A stretch of DNA of 42,850 nucleotides from CAYFRC01 sp050946115 (GTDB lineage: Bacteria > Bacillota > Clostridia > Christensenellales > Aristaeellaceae), in NCBI GenBank assembly GCA_050946115.1, contig JBMNUF010000024.1, forward strand, positions 1 to 42,850. The letters run 5' to 3'. Numbering within the stretch: position 1 is the first letter of the stretch; every line of letters starts with the position of its first letter. This document shows positions 1-8,204 of the stretch, piece by piece. The notes beneath the pieces were generated by a model. It made no database searches and was not told the origin of the DNA. It was given only the letters and a program-made list of their open reading frames with translations. The position numbers and the translations under genes were made by a program.

Positions 1-830
1 GCTATAGTATCCCTGCCGACGGTGACAGAACTCAGGAATCTCTAAAATGCGCATGCAGCGTCGTCTGTTAAGTTTAGCATTTTTACGGATAACCCGTCAA
101 GGCCATGCCGCCGCAAGCGGCGGGGGCCGCGGTAGTTCTTATCGCAACGGGAACGGAGTTACGGCCTCTGGTTCCTGAATCTTGGAATCTCTGATTTCGT
201 CACAGAAGTCGTCTTTACAGAAAATTTTGAATAGGGCCGCAGAGAGTCTTTTGGCAGACAGAGTCTATGACACATCCGAAATCATTTCATAATGGTTGTT
301 CCCATTTCCGCCTTTTTGTACTATTATTCTCTTGACCCATTCTGCTCACCTCGGTTATTTTGTTGGCCGCAACCTCAATATACTCGATGTGCGGGATGGA
401 CCTCGCTTTTTCTCTTCAGGCGCTTCAATTCATTTTTTCAAATTACCGAGAGTGAATTATAAAATAAAAGTATGGTCGAATGGTGGTCTAAACGCAGCGT
501 TTCCCCTTCAAGGTAAACTAACCGATGGGAATCTCGCACCGGATTCAACGCGGTCCTTCCTTTGCCGAACTAAATGCAGTGCCTCTCGCTCTGCACTTGC
601 ATTTACCATGGCAATTAACCCCGCGCTATAAATGTACCGGCGTTCTTTTTGTTCATGTATTGTGTCTTGATTTCTGGGGAATCCTGTATTATAATTTAGA
701 TGCAGTCTACATCTGAAGATACATGGAAAAATCCTTGAGAGTACAATGAAGCGAAGTCATGTCCCGATTCAAGGAGGCAAAGAGGGGCATCGGTGGACTT
801 TGTATCAATATCGTCGTGCCGAGGAACCCC
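1..830. other. AT-richer stretch without a supported gene
   Basis: About 0.8 kb with base composition clearly more AT-rich than the GC-rich genes that follow. Short open frames exist on both strands, but none has a good ribosome binding site, recognisable motif or the codon use of the neighbours. On the minus strand an open frame of about 40 codons ends near 142 and could be a decayed gene tail. A perfect 7-bp hairpin with an AA loop lies at 108-123, without a T-run. Apart from a plausible promoter at its right end, nothing functional is visible. Together with the truncated comM remnant right after it, this looks like the flank of an insertion or rearrangement (inference). Confidence 0.6.
667..695 (+). 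promoter_or_regulatory. Predicted sigma-A promoter reading into the nuclease/SNF2 operon
   Basis: TTGATT at 667-672 and TATAAT at 690-695 are separated by 17 bp, near-consensus for a sigma-A promoter. No other plus-strand promoter of this quality is seen before 1028, so it may supply transcription for the genes 1028-7100. It lies in the AT-rich foreign-looking flank, so those genes may be driven from imported DNA (inference). Confidence 0.45.
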
Positions 831-1025
831 TGCCCGATGACGGACGGCGCAATGAAACTTCTGCGCACGACGGTCGACTCGATGGGGCTCTCCAACCGCG
901 CGTATACGCGGGTGCTCAAGGTGGCGCGAACGATCGCCGACCTCGCCCGCCGCGACGAGATCTGCGAGCAGGACGTCGCCGAATCCGTGCAGTACCGCTC
1001 GCTCGATAACAAATACTGGGGGTAG
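831..1025 (+). pseudogene. 3' remnant of a ComM/YifB-type Mg-chelatase-like AAA+ gene
   Basis: The last ~64 codons match the C-terminal helical domain of the YifB/ComM family. They include the characteristic LSNRAYTRVLKVARTIADL stretch and the terminal AESVQYRSLDNKYWG. Full family members are about 500 residues, with the AAA+ core upstream; here everything before residue C (codon at 831) is absent and replaced by unrelated AT-richer DNA. An open frame continues back to an ATG at 759, but that part does not resemble ComM and has no ribosome binding site. So this is a 5'-truncated gene, and no active ATPase can be made. In other bacteria ComM is a branch-migration helicase for transformation (family knowledge), and here it sits a few genes upstream of comEC. 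The stop TAG is 2 bp before the next ATG. A contig misjoin at about 820-830 is the alternative. Confidence 0.8.
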
Positions 1026-1027
1026 CA

Positions 1028-1390
1028 ATGACGAAGGAGATCAAAAAGGCGCTGTCGCATCTGCGCGTCCCGCCCTCGGGCACGGAGCAGGAGCTCCACG
1101 CATTGATCCTGCGCGCTCTCTCGGACGCGAATCTCCCCGTCGAGCACGAGGTCGTCCTGGCGCCTAGGTGCCGAATCGATTTCGTGGTCGGCCGCACGGG
1201 CATCGAGGTCAAACAGGGAACCCCCGCGAAATCCGCGCTCCTCAAACAGGCGAAGCGCTACCTCGCGACGGACGCGATCGACGAGCTTCTGCTCGTGACG
1301 CGCGACAACGCAAACCTGCCCGCCGAGATCGGGGGCAAGCGCGTGGAGGTGTTCGGCCTGTCGCGCCTTTGGGGAATCGCGCTCCCATGA
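1028..1390 (+). CDS. Small PD-(D/E)XK-like nuclease
   Basis: A 120-residue protein with no signal peptide. It contains the signature of a restriction-endonuclease-like fold: D51 in a RIDFVVG strand, then E60-V-K62 in GIEVKQG, giving D-x8-E-x-K. A Lys/Gln-rich helix (LLKQAKRYL) and a LLLVTR strand follow. Single-domain nucleases of this size often sit beside SNF2-type helicases in phages and integrative elements (general knowledge), and the next gene here is exactly that, overlapping by 4 bp. The two products therefore probably act together on DNA, for example in recombination or replication-fork processing (inference). The ATG follows a GGGGG run with 5 nt spacing. VRR-NUC or Vsr-like membership cannot be settled by eye. 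Confidence 0.65.
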   Translation: MTKEIKKALSHLRVPPSGTEQELHALILRALSDANLPVEHEVVLAPRCRIDFVVGRTGIEVKQGTPAKSALLKQAKRYLATDAIDELLLVTRDNANLPAEIGGKRVEVFGLSRLWGIALP

Positions 1391-3147
1391 ACGCATTGCG
1401 CCAATCGGAGATGGTTTTATTGCAATATCCCGCCTATCTCGCGGACGCCCCGGCTGAGGGGCACATATACGGCACCCTATCCTACAACAAGCGCGCGAAG
1501 TGCTGGGTCATCAAGGGGGAACCCTCGGTGACCGAGTTCGCCAAGCGGCTCTTCCCCGGCTGCGCGGGCAAGCGGCGCGGGGAAGCGCGGTTTACCGCGC
1601 ACAGGCGTGTGGTGGGCGATCTCAACTGGCTCATGCTGCGCTATCCCCTGTCCGTCAAAGAGGCGGACGTGCCGCGCTGGGAAAAGGCGCTCGCGGACGC
1701 GCGCGACTACGCCATCCGCCGCGAGGCGGCGCGCATCGCCCCGCAGACGGCATCGCCCGATCCCGCGACGTTTTCGGGCGAACTCATGCCCTTTCAGCAG
1801 GAGGGGCTCGCGTTCCTCCTCAACAACCGCCGCTCGCTCCTCGCGGACGAAATGGGGCTTGGGAAGACCGTGCAGTCGCTGTCCTTCATCGCGAAGACGG
1901 AAGGATACCCCGTGCTGCTCGTCGTTCCGCCGCACCTCATGCGCAACTGGGCGTCGGAGGCGGCACGCTTTCTCGTCAAGGACGGCGGGGTGAACATCCA
2001 CGTCCTGCGCGGGCTCACGCCGTATGAACTTCCAAAGGCGGACATATACATTGTCCACTACCTGCTCTTGCGCGGCTGGAAAAACGCGCTGCCCAAAATG
2101 GAGTTCAAGACTGTCGTCTTCGACGAGATTCAGGAATTGCGCCGTTCGGGCACGGAAAAATACTCGGCAGCATCGCTGCTTTCGGATTCCTGCGAGAACG
2201 TGATTGGGCTCTCGGGCACGCCCATATACAACCACGGCGGGGAGATCTGGAACGTCGTCAACATTTTGGACTATCACTTTCTGGGCGATTGGGAGAGCTT
2301 CACGCGCGAATGGTGCTACGGCTACAGCAGCGCGATCGTCGCAAAGCCCGACCTTCTGGGCGAATTCCTGCGGCGGGAAGGGCTCATGCTGCGCCGCATC
2401 AAGGCGGACGTATTGAAGCAGCTTCCGCCCAAGCGGCGGCTCGTGCAGCAGATCGACTGGGACGATGCCGTCTATCGGGAGCTGATGCTCCCCGTCGCGG
2501 AGAAGTTGGATGCGCTAAAGGACGCACCGGACGCCTCCAAGCGAGCGCTGCTCGAAGAGCAGATTTCCATGCAGCAGCGGCAGGCGACGGGCATCGCCAA
2601 GGCGCCGTTCGTGGCGGCGTTCGTCAAGGCGCTGCTCGACGACGGGGAAAAGGTGCTGCTCTTCGCGCACCATCACGCCGTCATGGACTGTTATAAGGCG
2701 GAGATGAAATCGTACCGGCCCGCATTCATCACGGGGCGCGAGACGGACGCGGAAAAGGCGCGCTCAGTCTCCCGCTTCATGGAGGGCAAGACCGATTTGT
2801 GCTGCATATCGCTGCGCTCCGCGAGCGGGCTGAACCTGCAGCGCGCGACGTGCGTCGTCTTCGGCGAACTCGACTGGTCGCCCGCCGTCCATTCGCAGGC
2901 GGAGGATCGCGCGCATCGGATCGGGCAGGAGGATTCGCTTTTGTGCTACTACCTCGTGAGCCCCAAGGGCTCCGACTTGGACATGCAGGAGGCGCTCGGC
3001 CTCAAGGTGAGCCAGTTCGTACAGCTGATGGGAGACAGAGTGCTCTCCGGCGACGAACAGATGCTGCGCGAGAGCGAAGCGAGGGCGCACATACAAAAAC
3101 TGGTAGAAAAGCTCCTGCGCGAAAAAAAGGAGGACTCAGGCAAATGA
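1387..3147 (+). CDS. SNF2-family DNA-dependent ATPase/helicase
   Basis: A 586-residue superfamily 2 protein. Motif I/Walker A is DEMGLGKT (from residue 154), the Walker B box is DEIQ (246-249), motif III is LSGTP (from 275), and motif VI is QAEDRAHRIGQ (from 504). The N-terminal ~130 residues are a family-specific region. The Q-motif-like LMPFQQEGLAFLL precedes motif I, as in SMARCAL1/Rad54-like proteins. The protein should translocate on double-stranded DNA using ATP. An open frame extends upstream to 1168, but the ATG at 1387 overlaps the nuclease stop as ATGA and is the sensible start. The compact size without accessory domains resembles phage or integrative-element SNF2 helicases more than RapA/HepA (inference). 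Its 3' end overlaps the MBL gene by 4 bp, so it is co-transcribed with it. Confidence 0.88.
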   Translation: MNALRQSEMVLLQYPAYLADAPAEGHIYGTLSYNKRAKCWVIKGEPSVTEFAKRLFPGCAGKRRGEARFTAHRRVVGDLNWLMLRYPLSVKEADVPRWEKALADARDYAIRREAARIAPQTASPDPATFSGELMPFQQEGLAFLLNNRRSLLADEMGLGKTVQSLSFIAKTEGYPVLLVVPPHLMRNWASEAARFLVKDGGVNIHVLRGLTPYELPKADIYIVHYLLLRGWKNALPKMEFKTVVFDEIQELRRSGTEKYSAASLLSDSCENVIGLSGTPIYNHGGEIWNVVNILDYHFLGDWESFTREWCYGYSSAIVAKPDLLGEFLRREGLMLRRIKADVLKQLPPKRRLVQQIDWDDAVYRELMLPVAEKLDALKDAPDASKRALLEEQISMQQRQATGIAKAPFVAAFVKALLDDGEKVLLFAHHHAVMDCYKAEMKSYRPAFITGRETDAEKARSVSRFMEGKTDLCCISLRSASGLNLQRATCVVFGELDWSPAVHSQAEDRAHRIGQEDSLLCYYLVSPKGSDLDMQEALGLKVSQFVQLMGDRVLSGDEQMLRESEARAHIQKLVEKLLREKKEDSGK

Positions 3148-3854
3148 AATTGAAGATTTTCGGAAACAACGGTCCCTTCCCCGGACCGCTCGGCGCGTGC
3201 TCGGGCTACATGGTGTCGACGGATGACGAAAATACGAACATCGCGCTCGATATGGGCACGGGGACACTCGCAAGGCTGCTCTCCGATACCCCGATAGAGC
3301 ATGTAACCGCAGTTATCCTCTCGCACCTGCATTTGGACCATATGTCGGACATCTTGCCGCTGCAATACGTGTTGCAGTTTTCGGATCGGGCAAATCTCCC
3401 CGTATACGCGCCGACGCAGCCGGAAAACGTCGCCGCACTGCTGCATTGCCCCCGCTTCGATCTGCGCGAACACGCAGCGTTTGAAACGGGCGGCATACGG
3501 GTCGATTTCATGGCAGCGCTGCACCCCGTGCCGGGTTCCGCAATCTCCCTTTCGGACGGCAAGCGCCGCATCGTCTATACCGGGGATACGAATTGGTTCG
3601 ACGCGCTCGTCCCCTTCTGCGAAAATGCGGACATCCTGCTCGCCGACGCGGGGCTGCCCGACGCGAAGTGGAGCGAAAAGGCACCGCACCTGTCCGCGAA
3701 AAAATGCGGGGAACTTGCAAAGACCGCAAACGCGAAAAAGCTCCTCCTGACGCACCTGAACCCGAATTTCGATGAGGGCGCGCTCCTCGCGGAAGCCGCC
3801 TCGGTATTCCCGAACTGCGCCCTGGCGCGGATAGGCGATGCATACCCCGCCTGA
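3144..3854 (+). CDS. MBL-fold metal-dependent hydrolase, RNase Z-like group
   Basis: A 236-residue cytosolic metallo-beta-lactamase-fold protein. The metal-binding box is HLHLDH at residues 61-66. Further ligands are likely in the ALHPVPGS segment, the Asp of YTGDTNW, and the His of LTHLNP near the C-terminus. The N-terminal FGNNGPFPGPLGACSGY resembles the start of RNase Z-like and AtsA-like hydrolases, but it is shorter than tRNase Z and no exosite arm is visible, so the substrate is unknown. The start ATG overlaps the SNF2 stop (ATGA) and is preceded by an AGGAGG-type site. It overlaps comEC by 17 bp. Confidence 0.8.
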   Translation: MKLKIFGNNGPFPGPLGACSGYMVSTDDENTNIALDMGTGTLARLLSDTPIEHVTAVILSHLHLDHMSDILPLQYVLQFSDRANLPVYAPTQPENVAALLHCPRFDLREHAAFETGGIRVDFMAALHPVPGSAISLSDGKRRIVYTGDTNWFDALVPFCENADILLADAGLPDAKWSEKAPHLSAKKCGELAKTANAKKLLLTHLNPNFDEGALLAEAASVFPNCALARIGDAYPA

Positions 3855-6108
3855 CCCCGCAGCGCGGTTCCTCCGCATACGGCCGCTGTGCCTGCTCGGC
3901 ATCTTTTCGGTCGTCGGCTGCGCGGCGGGCGCGTACAGCGCGGTGCCGCCCTTCGTATGGGGAATCTGCCTGTGCTGTTTCGCGCTGCTGTTCGCGCTCA
4001 AAAGGGAAATTCTCTTTTGCATGATCGCGGTGCTGTTTTCGTTCGCGTGCGTGACCGCTTCCTCCCTCCCGCGAGGCGACTTGCCGACGCATGCCGATGC
4101 GAAAATCCGCGGCGTTGTAACGGGAGAGGTGCTCGACAAGGGCGATAAGCGCACGATAGAGCTGCGAAACTGCACGATAAACGGCGAAAAATGGGCTTCG
4201 GGGCTGCGCGTCACGCTGTACGATACGACGGAAGACATCTTCGCGGGCGATACGGTGTCCTTTTCGGGATACACCTACGTCCCCTCCGGCGCGACCAACC
4301 CCGGCGGGTTCGATTACGCGCTCTTTTTGGCGCGGCGCGGCATCTCCCTGTGCGCGGTCTGCAAGGGCGACCTCGCCGTCAGAAAAGGTTTTGCGTGGGA
4401 CACGCTCCCGATGCGCCTGAAAAAGGCCGCGCAAAAGCGGATCGATACCCTCTTCGGGGACGATGCGCCGCTCGTCAGGGGGCTGCTCTTGTCCGACAAG
4501 TCCGACATGGACGAGGACGCCTATGCCGCGTATCGCGGCGCGGGGCTCGCGCACGTGCTTGCGGTTTCGGGGCTGCACATCTCCTGCCTCGCCCTCGCAC
4601 TGGAGTACCTCTTGCGAAACATCTTCGGGGTCGGGAGGAAAGTGTCGCTCTCGATCCTCACGGGGCTTTTGCTGGTATACGGCGCGATGATCGGCTTTCC
4701 CGCGTCCGTCCTGCGCGCGACGGCGATGTATCTGGCGATTTCCGCCGCGCCGCTTTCGGGGCGCCCCTCCGACACGCTGACGAACATCTCCTTCGCCGCG
4801 CTGCTCCTGCTCGCGCTGCGCCCGCTCTCCGTCACCGACGCGGGCTTCCAACTGTCGTTCCTATCGGTCTTGGGCATCGTGACGGGCATGGAATGGTTTC
4901 GCGGCGCGCGGAACAAGGTGCTTTCGCTGTTCCTGACGGGGCTTTTCGCATCCCTCGGGACGCTGCCCGTCGCCGCGACGAATTACGGCAGCATCTCCCT
5001 GCTCGCGCCCATAACGGGCATCCTCGCGATCCCGCTCGTGACGATCGCGCTGCCGCTGTGTGCCGCGGTGACGCTGTTCCCGTTCCTCAAGGTGCTCGTG
5101 TATCTCGCAAAGGGGCTGCTGTTTCTTTTGAACGCGATCGCGTATCTCTCCTCCGCGCTGCCGTTTGCATCGGTGCGGATGCCCGCGTGGACGGGGTACG
5201 GCATTATCCTATATTATGCGCTCGCGTTTATGCTGCTGCCGCATTTTGACATCAGGCGCGGATTGCGCACCCTCGCGCTTTGCGGCATGGCTCTGTGCGC
5301 CGCACTATCCTATCCCCTCGCGCGCATCGCGATCCCTTCGGGGCTCGCGCTCGATGTTCTGGACGCGGGGCAGGCGGATTCCATCGTGCTCCACGCGGAC
5401 GGGGCGACATATCTCGTGGATGTCGGGCTGCCCTCATCGCCCGCAGACGAATACCTTCGCCATACGGGTCTCGCGCCCAAGGCGATCTTTCTGACGCACC
5501 CCGACGACGACCACGCGGGCGGGCTGGCGCAGGCGCTGTCCGTCGCGCCGGTCGAGACGATCTATCTCCCCTGCGCGTGGGAAAAAGTCCCGCACAACGA
5601 GGCACTCGACGAAGCGCTCGCTGGGCAAAACGTCGTCTACCTCAAGCGCGGCGACATCGTGCCCCTTTCGGACGGCATCGCGGCGGAGGTACTCTATCCG
5701 ACAGAGGGTGAAACCTATGCGACGCCGAACGAGATGTCGCTGGTATTGCTTGTTCGATCCGAAGGCGGCAGCGCGCTTTTGACGGGCGACGCATCGCCGC
5801 AAAAGGCGCCCGCGCTCCCCGATGCGGACGTTTTGAAGGTCTCCCACCACGGCTCGCAATACGACACCACGCGCCTCACGGCGCTGCAGGTGACGCCCTC
5901 CGTGTCCGTCGTGAGCGTCGGGCGCAACAGCTACGGGCACCCGTCGCCTTCCGTCCTGGAGACGCTCGCGGTTTCGGGGAGCGCGGTATATACGACGGAA
6001 CTATCCGGCATGGTCCGCGTACACATCGAGCCGACGGGCGAAATCGCGGTATATCCCTACAAAGGAGGCGACACGCATTGGACTGGAAAGCGTTTTACGG
6101 CGAAATAA
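3838..6108 (+). CDS. comEC: ComEC/Rec2-family DNA uptake channel protein
   Basis: A 756-residue polytopic membrane protein with the ComEC order. First come N-terminal transmembrane helices, then a soluble OB-like DUF4131 region (about 75-180). The Competence-domain core of many hydrophobic helices follows (about 210-480), with the conserved LAHVLAVSGLHIS. The C-terminus is an MBL-like domain (about 505-750). ComEC forms the inner-membrane channel passing single-stranded DNA during transformation, and its MBL domain is proposed to degrade the non-transported strand. The metal motif reads THPDDDHAGG from residue 553, so the second His of the usual HxHxDH is Asp; a later KVSHHGS box is intact. 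The start ATG overlaps the previous gene by 17 bp, indicating coupling. No other competence gene is intact in this window. Confidence 0.92.
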   Translation: MHTPPDPAARFLRIRPLCLLGIFSVVGCAAGAYSAVPPFVWGICLCCFALLFALKREILFCMIAVLFSFACVTASSLPRGDLPTHADAKIRGVVTGEVLDKGDKRTIELRNCTINGEKWASGLRVTLYDTTEDIFAGDTVSFSGYTYVPSGATNPGGFDYALFLARRGISLCAVCKGDLAVRKGFAWDTLPMRLKKAAQKRIDTLFGDDAPLVRGLLLSDKSDMDEDAYAAYRGAGLAHVLAVSGLHISCLALALEYLLRNIFGVGRKVSLSILTGLLLVYGAMIGFPASVLRATAMYLAISAAPLSGRPSDTLTNISFAALLLLALRPLSVTDAGFQLSFLSVLGIVTGMEWFRGARNKVLSLFLTGLFASLGTLPVAATNYGSISLLAPITGILAIPLVTIALPLCAAVTLFPFLKVLVYLAKGLLFLLNAIAYLSSALPFASVRMPAWTGYGIILYYALAFMLLPHFDIRRGLRTLALCGMALCAALSYPLARIAIPSGLALDVLDAGQADSIVLHADGATYLVDVGLPSSPADEYLRHTGLAPKAIFLTHPDDDHAGGLAQALSVAPVETIYLPCAWEKVPHNEALDEALAGQNVVYLKRGDIVPLSDGIAAEVLYPTEGETYATPNEMSLVLLVRSEGGSALLTGDASPQKAPALPDADVLKVSHHGSQYDTTRLTALQVTPSVSVVSVGRNSYGHPSPSVLETLAVSGSAVYTTELSGMVRVHIEPTGEIAVYPYKGGDTHWTGKRFTAK

Positions 6109-7100
6109 AAAAAGGCACCGTCCGAAACGTATATCTGTTTACGGGGCAGGAGGAATATACCAAGGAAAACGCGCTCAAGCAGCTCGAAAAGGCGCTGCTC
6201 CCCGAGGGCATGGAGCTTCTCAACAGCGCGACCTACGAAAACGCGCCCGCGCAGCAGATCATCGAAGCGTGCGAGACGCTGCCGCTTCTGTGCGAAAAGC
6301 GGCTCGTCGTGGTGAAGGACTATGCGCCGCTGCTCTCGGGCAAGGCGAAGGACGAAGCAAACGAAGCGGAGCGCCTGTCAAATTGGCTTCAAAACCCGCC
6401 CCAAAGCTGCTGCCTCGTGTTTTTCGTGCGCGGCGATGCCGACGCGCGGAAAAAACTCACCGCTCAGCTCACAAAAATGGGCGCGAACGTGCGCTTTGAC
6501 GCGCTTTCCGAATCGCAAATCTCCAAATGGATCGCGCGGAGCCTCAGGCCCTACGGAAAGACCATGGATGCGGCGGCGGAAAACCGCCTCGTGTTCATGG
6601 CGGGGCGCTCGCTCACCTCGCTCGAAGGGGAGCTGCAAAAGCTCCTGTCCTATGTGGGGGACAGGAGCGCGATCACGGAAAACGACGTCGCAAAGCTCGT
6701 CACGCCGCAGACGGAATACACCGTGTTTCAGATGATCGACCGCGCGATGGCGGGCGACAGCGCCGGCGCACACAGGCTCCTCAAGTCGTCGCTCGAACGG
6801 GGCGAATCGCGCATCGGCATCATCGCGATGCTGACGCGCCAAATGCGCCTCCTCACGCACATTTCCTTCATGAAGCAGGCGGGAGCGCGCCTGCCGGAGA
6901 TCGAAAAGCGGCTGGAGCTCACGCGCTATGTGGCATCCCTCGCCGAAAGGCAGGCGAACCGCTTTGCGCCGGAAAGGGCGAAAGCGGGCTATGAGGCCTG
7001 CGTCGCGGCGGACTACGCCGTAAAGACGGGGCGCGCGCGGGACGAGCAGGCGCTCGATTCGCTGATGCTGCTCCTCCCGAGCCTCGCCACCCGCACATAG
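6078..7100 (+). CDS. holA: DNA polymerase III subunit delta
   Basis: A 340-residue clamp-loader subunit. HolA opens the beta sliding clamp as part of the delta-tau/gamma3-delta' complex. The N-terminal VYLFTGQEEYTKENAL and LCEKRLVVVKDY segments and the C-terminal collar-domain helices (about 205-335, with TRQMRLL) match the family, and the length is typical. The start is TTG at 6078: AAAGGAGG at 6061-6068 sits 9 nt upstream, and no ATG fits. The gene overlaps comEC by 31 bp; comEC-holA adjacency is common in Firmicutes. It is the last gene of the operon, and no clear terminator is visible before composition changes at about 7101. Confidence 0.92.
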   Translation: MDWKAFYGEIKKGTVRNVYLFTGQEEYTKENALKQLEKALLPEGMELLNSATYENAPAQQIIEACETLPLLCEKRLVVVKDYAPLLSGKAKDEANEAERLSNWLQNPPQSCCLVFFVRGDADARKKLTAQLTKMGANVRFDALSESQISKWIARSLRPYGKTMDAAAENRLVFMAGRSLTSLEGELQKLLSYVGDRSAITENDVAKLVTPQTEYTVFQMIDRAMAGDSAGAHRLLKSSLERGESRIGIIAMLTRQMRLLTHISFMKQAGARLPEIEKRLELTRYVASLAERQANRFAPERAKAGYEACVAADYAVKTGRARDEQALDSLMLLLPSLATRT

Positions 7101-7216
7101 GATGAAGCCCCTTCGGAAATCCGTACGCAAGGGATTTGAGCGATGAATCCGTTGTTGTTATAGTCGCCAGTCTGCGAATTGTAATGACCAGCCCATTTAA
7201 TTCTGCCAAGTTCCAT
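7101..7216 (-). pseudogene. Possible truncated small gene at the edge of the accessory island
   Basis: Downstream of the DUF5655 gene on the same strand, ATG at 7216 is preceded by AAGAGG at 8 nt. It opens a frame beginning MELGRIKWAGHYNSQTGDYN. After about 38 codons the frame runs antisense into the 3' end of holA, where it cannot be native. The AT-rich part looks like the N-terminus of a real small protein cut off at the island boundary (inference). I do not recognise the family. Confidence 0.25.
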
Positions 7217-7272
7217 AAATCAAACCTCTTGGCTACGAAATTCAAAAGTCGACGCTATTCTCAAGATTACTA

Positions 7273-8172
7273 TTATGCTTCAGTATATCCACGCTCAATC
7301 AGGGGCTTAGCCTTCTGAAAATCCGCTGCATTTTTAATCGTTACTTCGAGATCTCCGGTTCCATAATGCCCGATCCCTTTGGTATTGCGGGTGAAACCCT
7401 CTTCTAACGCAACGGTGTCCGGATCAATCTTTGAGCGAAGCAGAATATATGAACCATACAATTCAATACAGAATACATTTTTTGCTTTCTTGTAGGCAAG
7501 ATAATACTTCAACGGAGTGGCAACAAGATCGTCTCCAAGAGACTCGATATAGTTGCACAGCGAGTCGTACAAGGTTCGCATTGAATTACTTGCCGAGGCT
7601 ACTTTATCGATATGCGTTTTGGAACTTGATCCGCCATTGCTCCCTACGCCAGTATTAGACGCCTCGGGGATCGCTCTCGATGACGGCGCGTTCAGATATT
7701 CAAATAACAAAAGGTCATTCCCATACTGCCGATACTTAACCAGTTTAATAGTCCTTTGCATCTGATTGACTGCATGAATATCATAACGGGTGAAATCACC
7801 GGCAATACATATCACACAGGGATCTGACCAGTCTATCTGATTTGCTACTTCATCGCCAAGTTTATCAATAACAAGCAATTTGAAGTCAGCCTTGTGATCC
7901 AACAGCCAATCAAGATAAAATAACCCTTGGTTAATGACATTCTCGTTGACGCTCCTTTTGTACTCAAAAATAACAGGACAGTTATTTTCATCGATACCGA
8001 TGCTATCCATTCTACCGGACGAAATCACATACTCGCTTTTCAAAAAGCGCACACCGAAGAAAACATCCATGTGTTTTTCGATGGTGGTCTGCAAATCTCT
8101 TTCGAGAAGTATCGTTGATTGCGGACGTTCCTTAACGCTTGCACCTAAATCAAACAATTTAATGTCTGCCAT
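7273..8172 (-). CDS. NucS/DUF91-like nuclease domain fused to DUF5655
   Basis: A 299-residue soluble protein. The N-terminal half contains a PD-(D/E)XK-type core: D56 in GRMDSIGI, E70-Y-K72 in VIFEYKRS, and Q82 in NQGLFYLDWL. This is the pattern of NucS/EndoMS-like and DUF91 nucleases. A low-complexity Ser/Gly linker (about 165-185) leads to a C-terminal DUF5655-like domain (about 190-296), with IYIL-type strands and KNAADFQKAKPLIERGY. Such proteins are annotated as putative nucleic-acid-acting accessory proteins; the target is unknown. Start ATG 8172 has AAGGAG 8 nt upstream; the frame is open to a TTG at 8178, which is too close to that site. The gene is markedly more AT-rich than its flanks and interrupts the holA-NYN interval, so it was probably acquired. 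Confidence 0.7.
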   Translation of the reverse strand: MADIKLFDLGASVKERPQSTILLERDLQTTIEKHMDVFFGVRFLKSEYVISSGRMDSIGIDENNCPVIFEYKRSVNENVINQGLFYLDWLLDHKADFKLLVIDKLGDEVANQIDWSDPCVICIAGDFTRYDIHAVNQMQRTIKLVKYRQYGNDLLLFEYLNAPSSRAIPEASNTGVGSNGGSSSKTHIDKVASASNSMRTLYDSLCNYIESLGDDLVATPLKYYLAYKKAKNVFCIELYGSYILLRSKIDPDTVALEEGFTRNTKGIGHYGTGDLEVTIKNAADFQKAKPLIERGYTEA

Positions 8173-8204
8173 ACACAAAACTCCTTATGTAGCAATTTTT
8201 GGTC

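Noticed and set aside
108..123. GC-rich palindrome as a terminator
   Set aside because: There is no T-run on either side and no supported gene ends next to it.
500..640. Possible group II intron or other structured RNA fragment in the left flank
   Set aside because: Some lines looked intron-like, but no domain V or reverse-transcriptase frame is recognisable.
3508..4851. Minus-strand frame of 447 codons over the MBL gene and comEC
   Set aside because: Arg/Gly-rich shadow frame typical of GC-rich DNA. The plus strand carries recognisable MBL and ComEC motifs.
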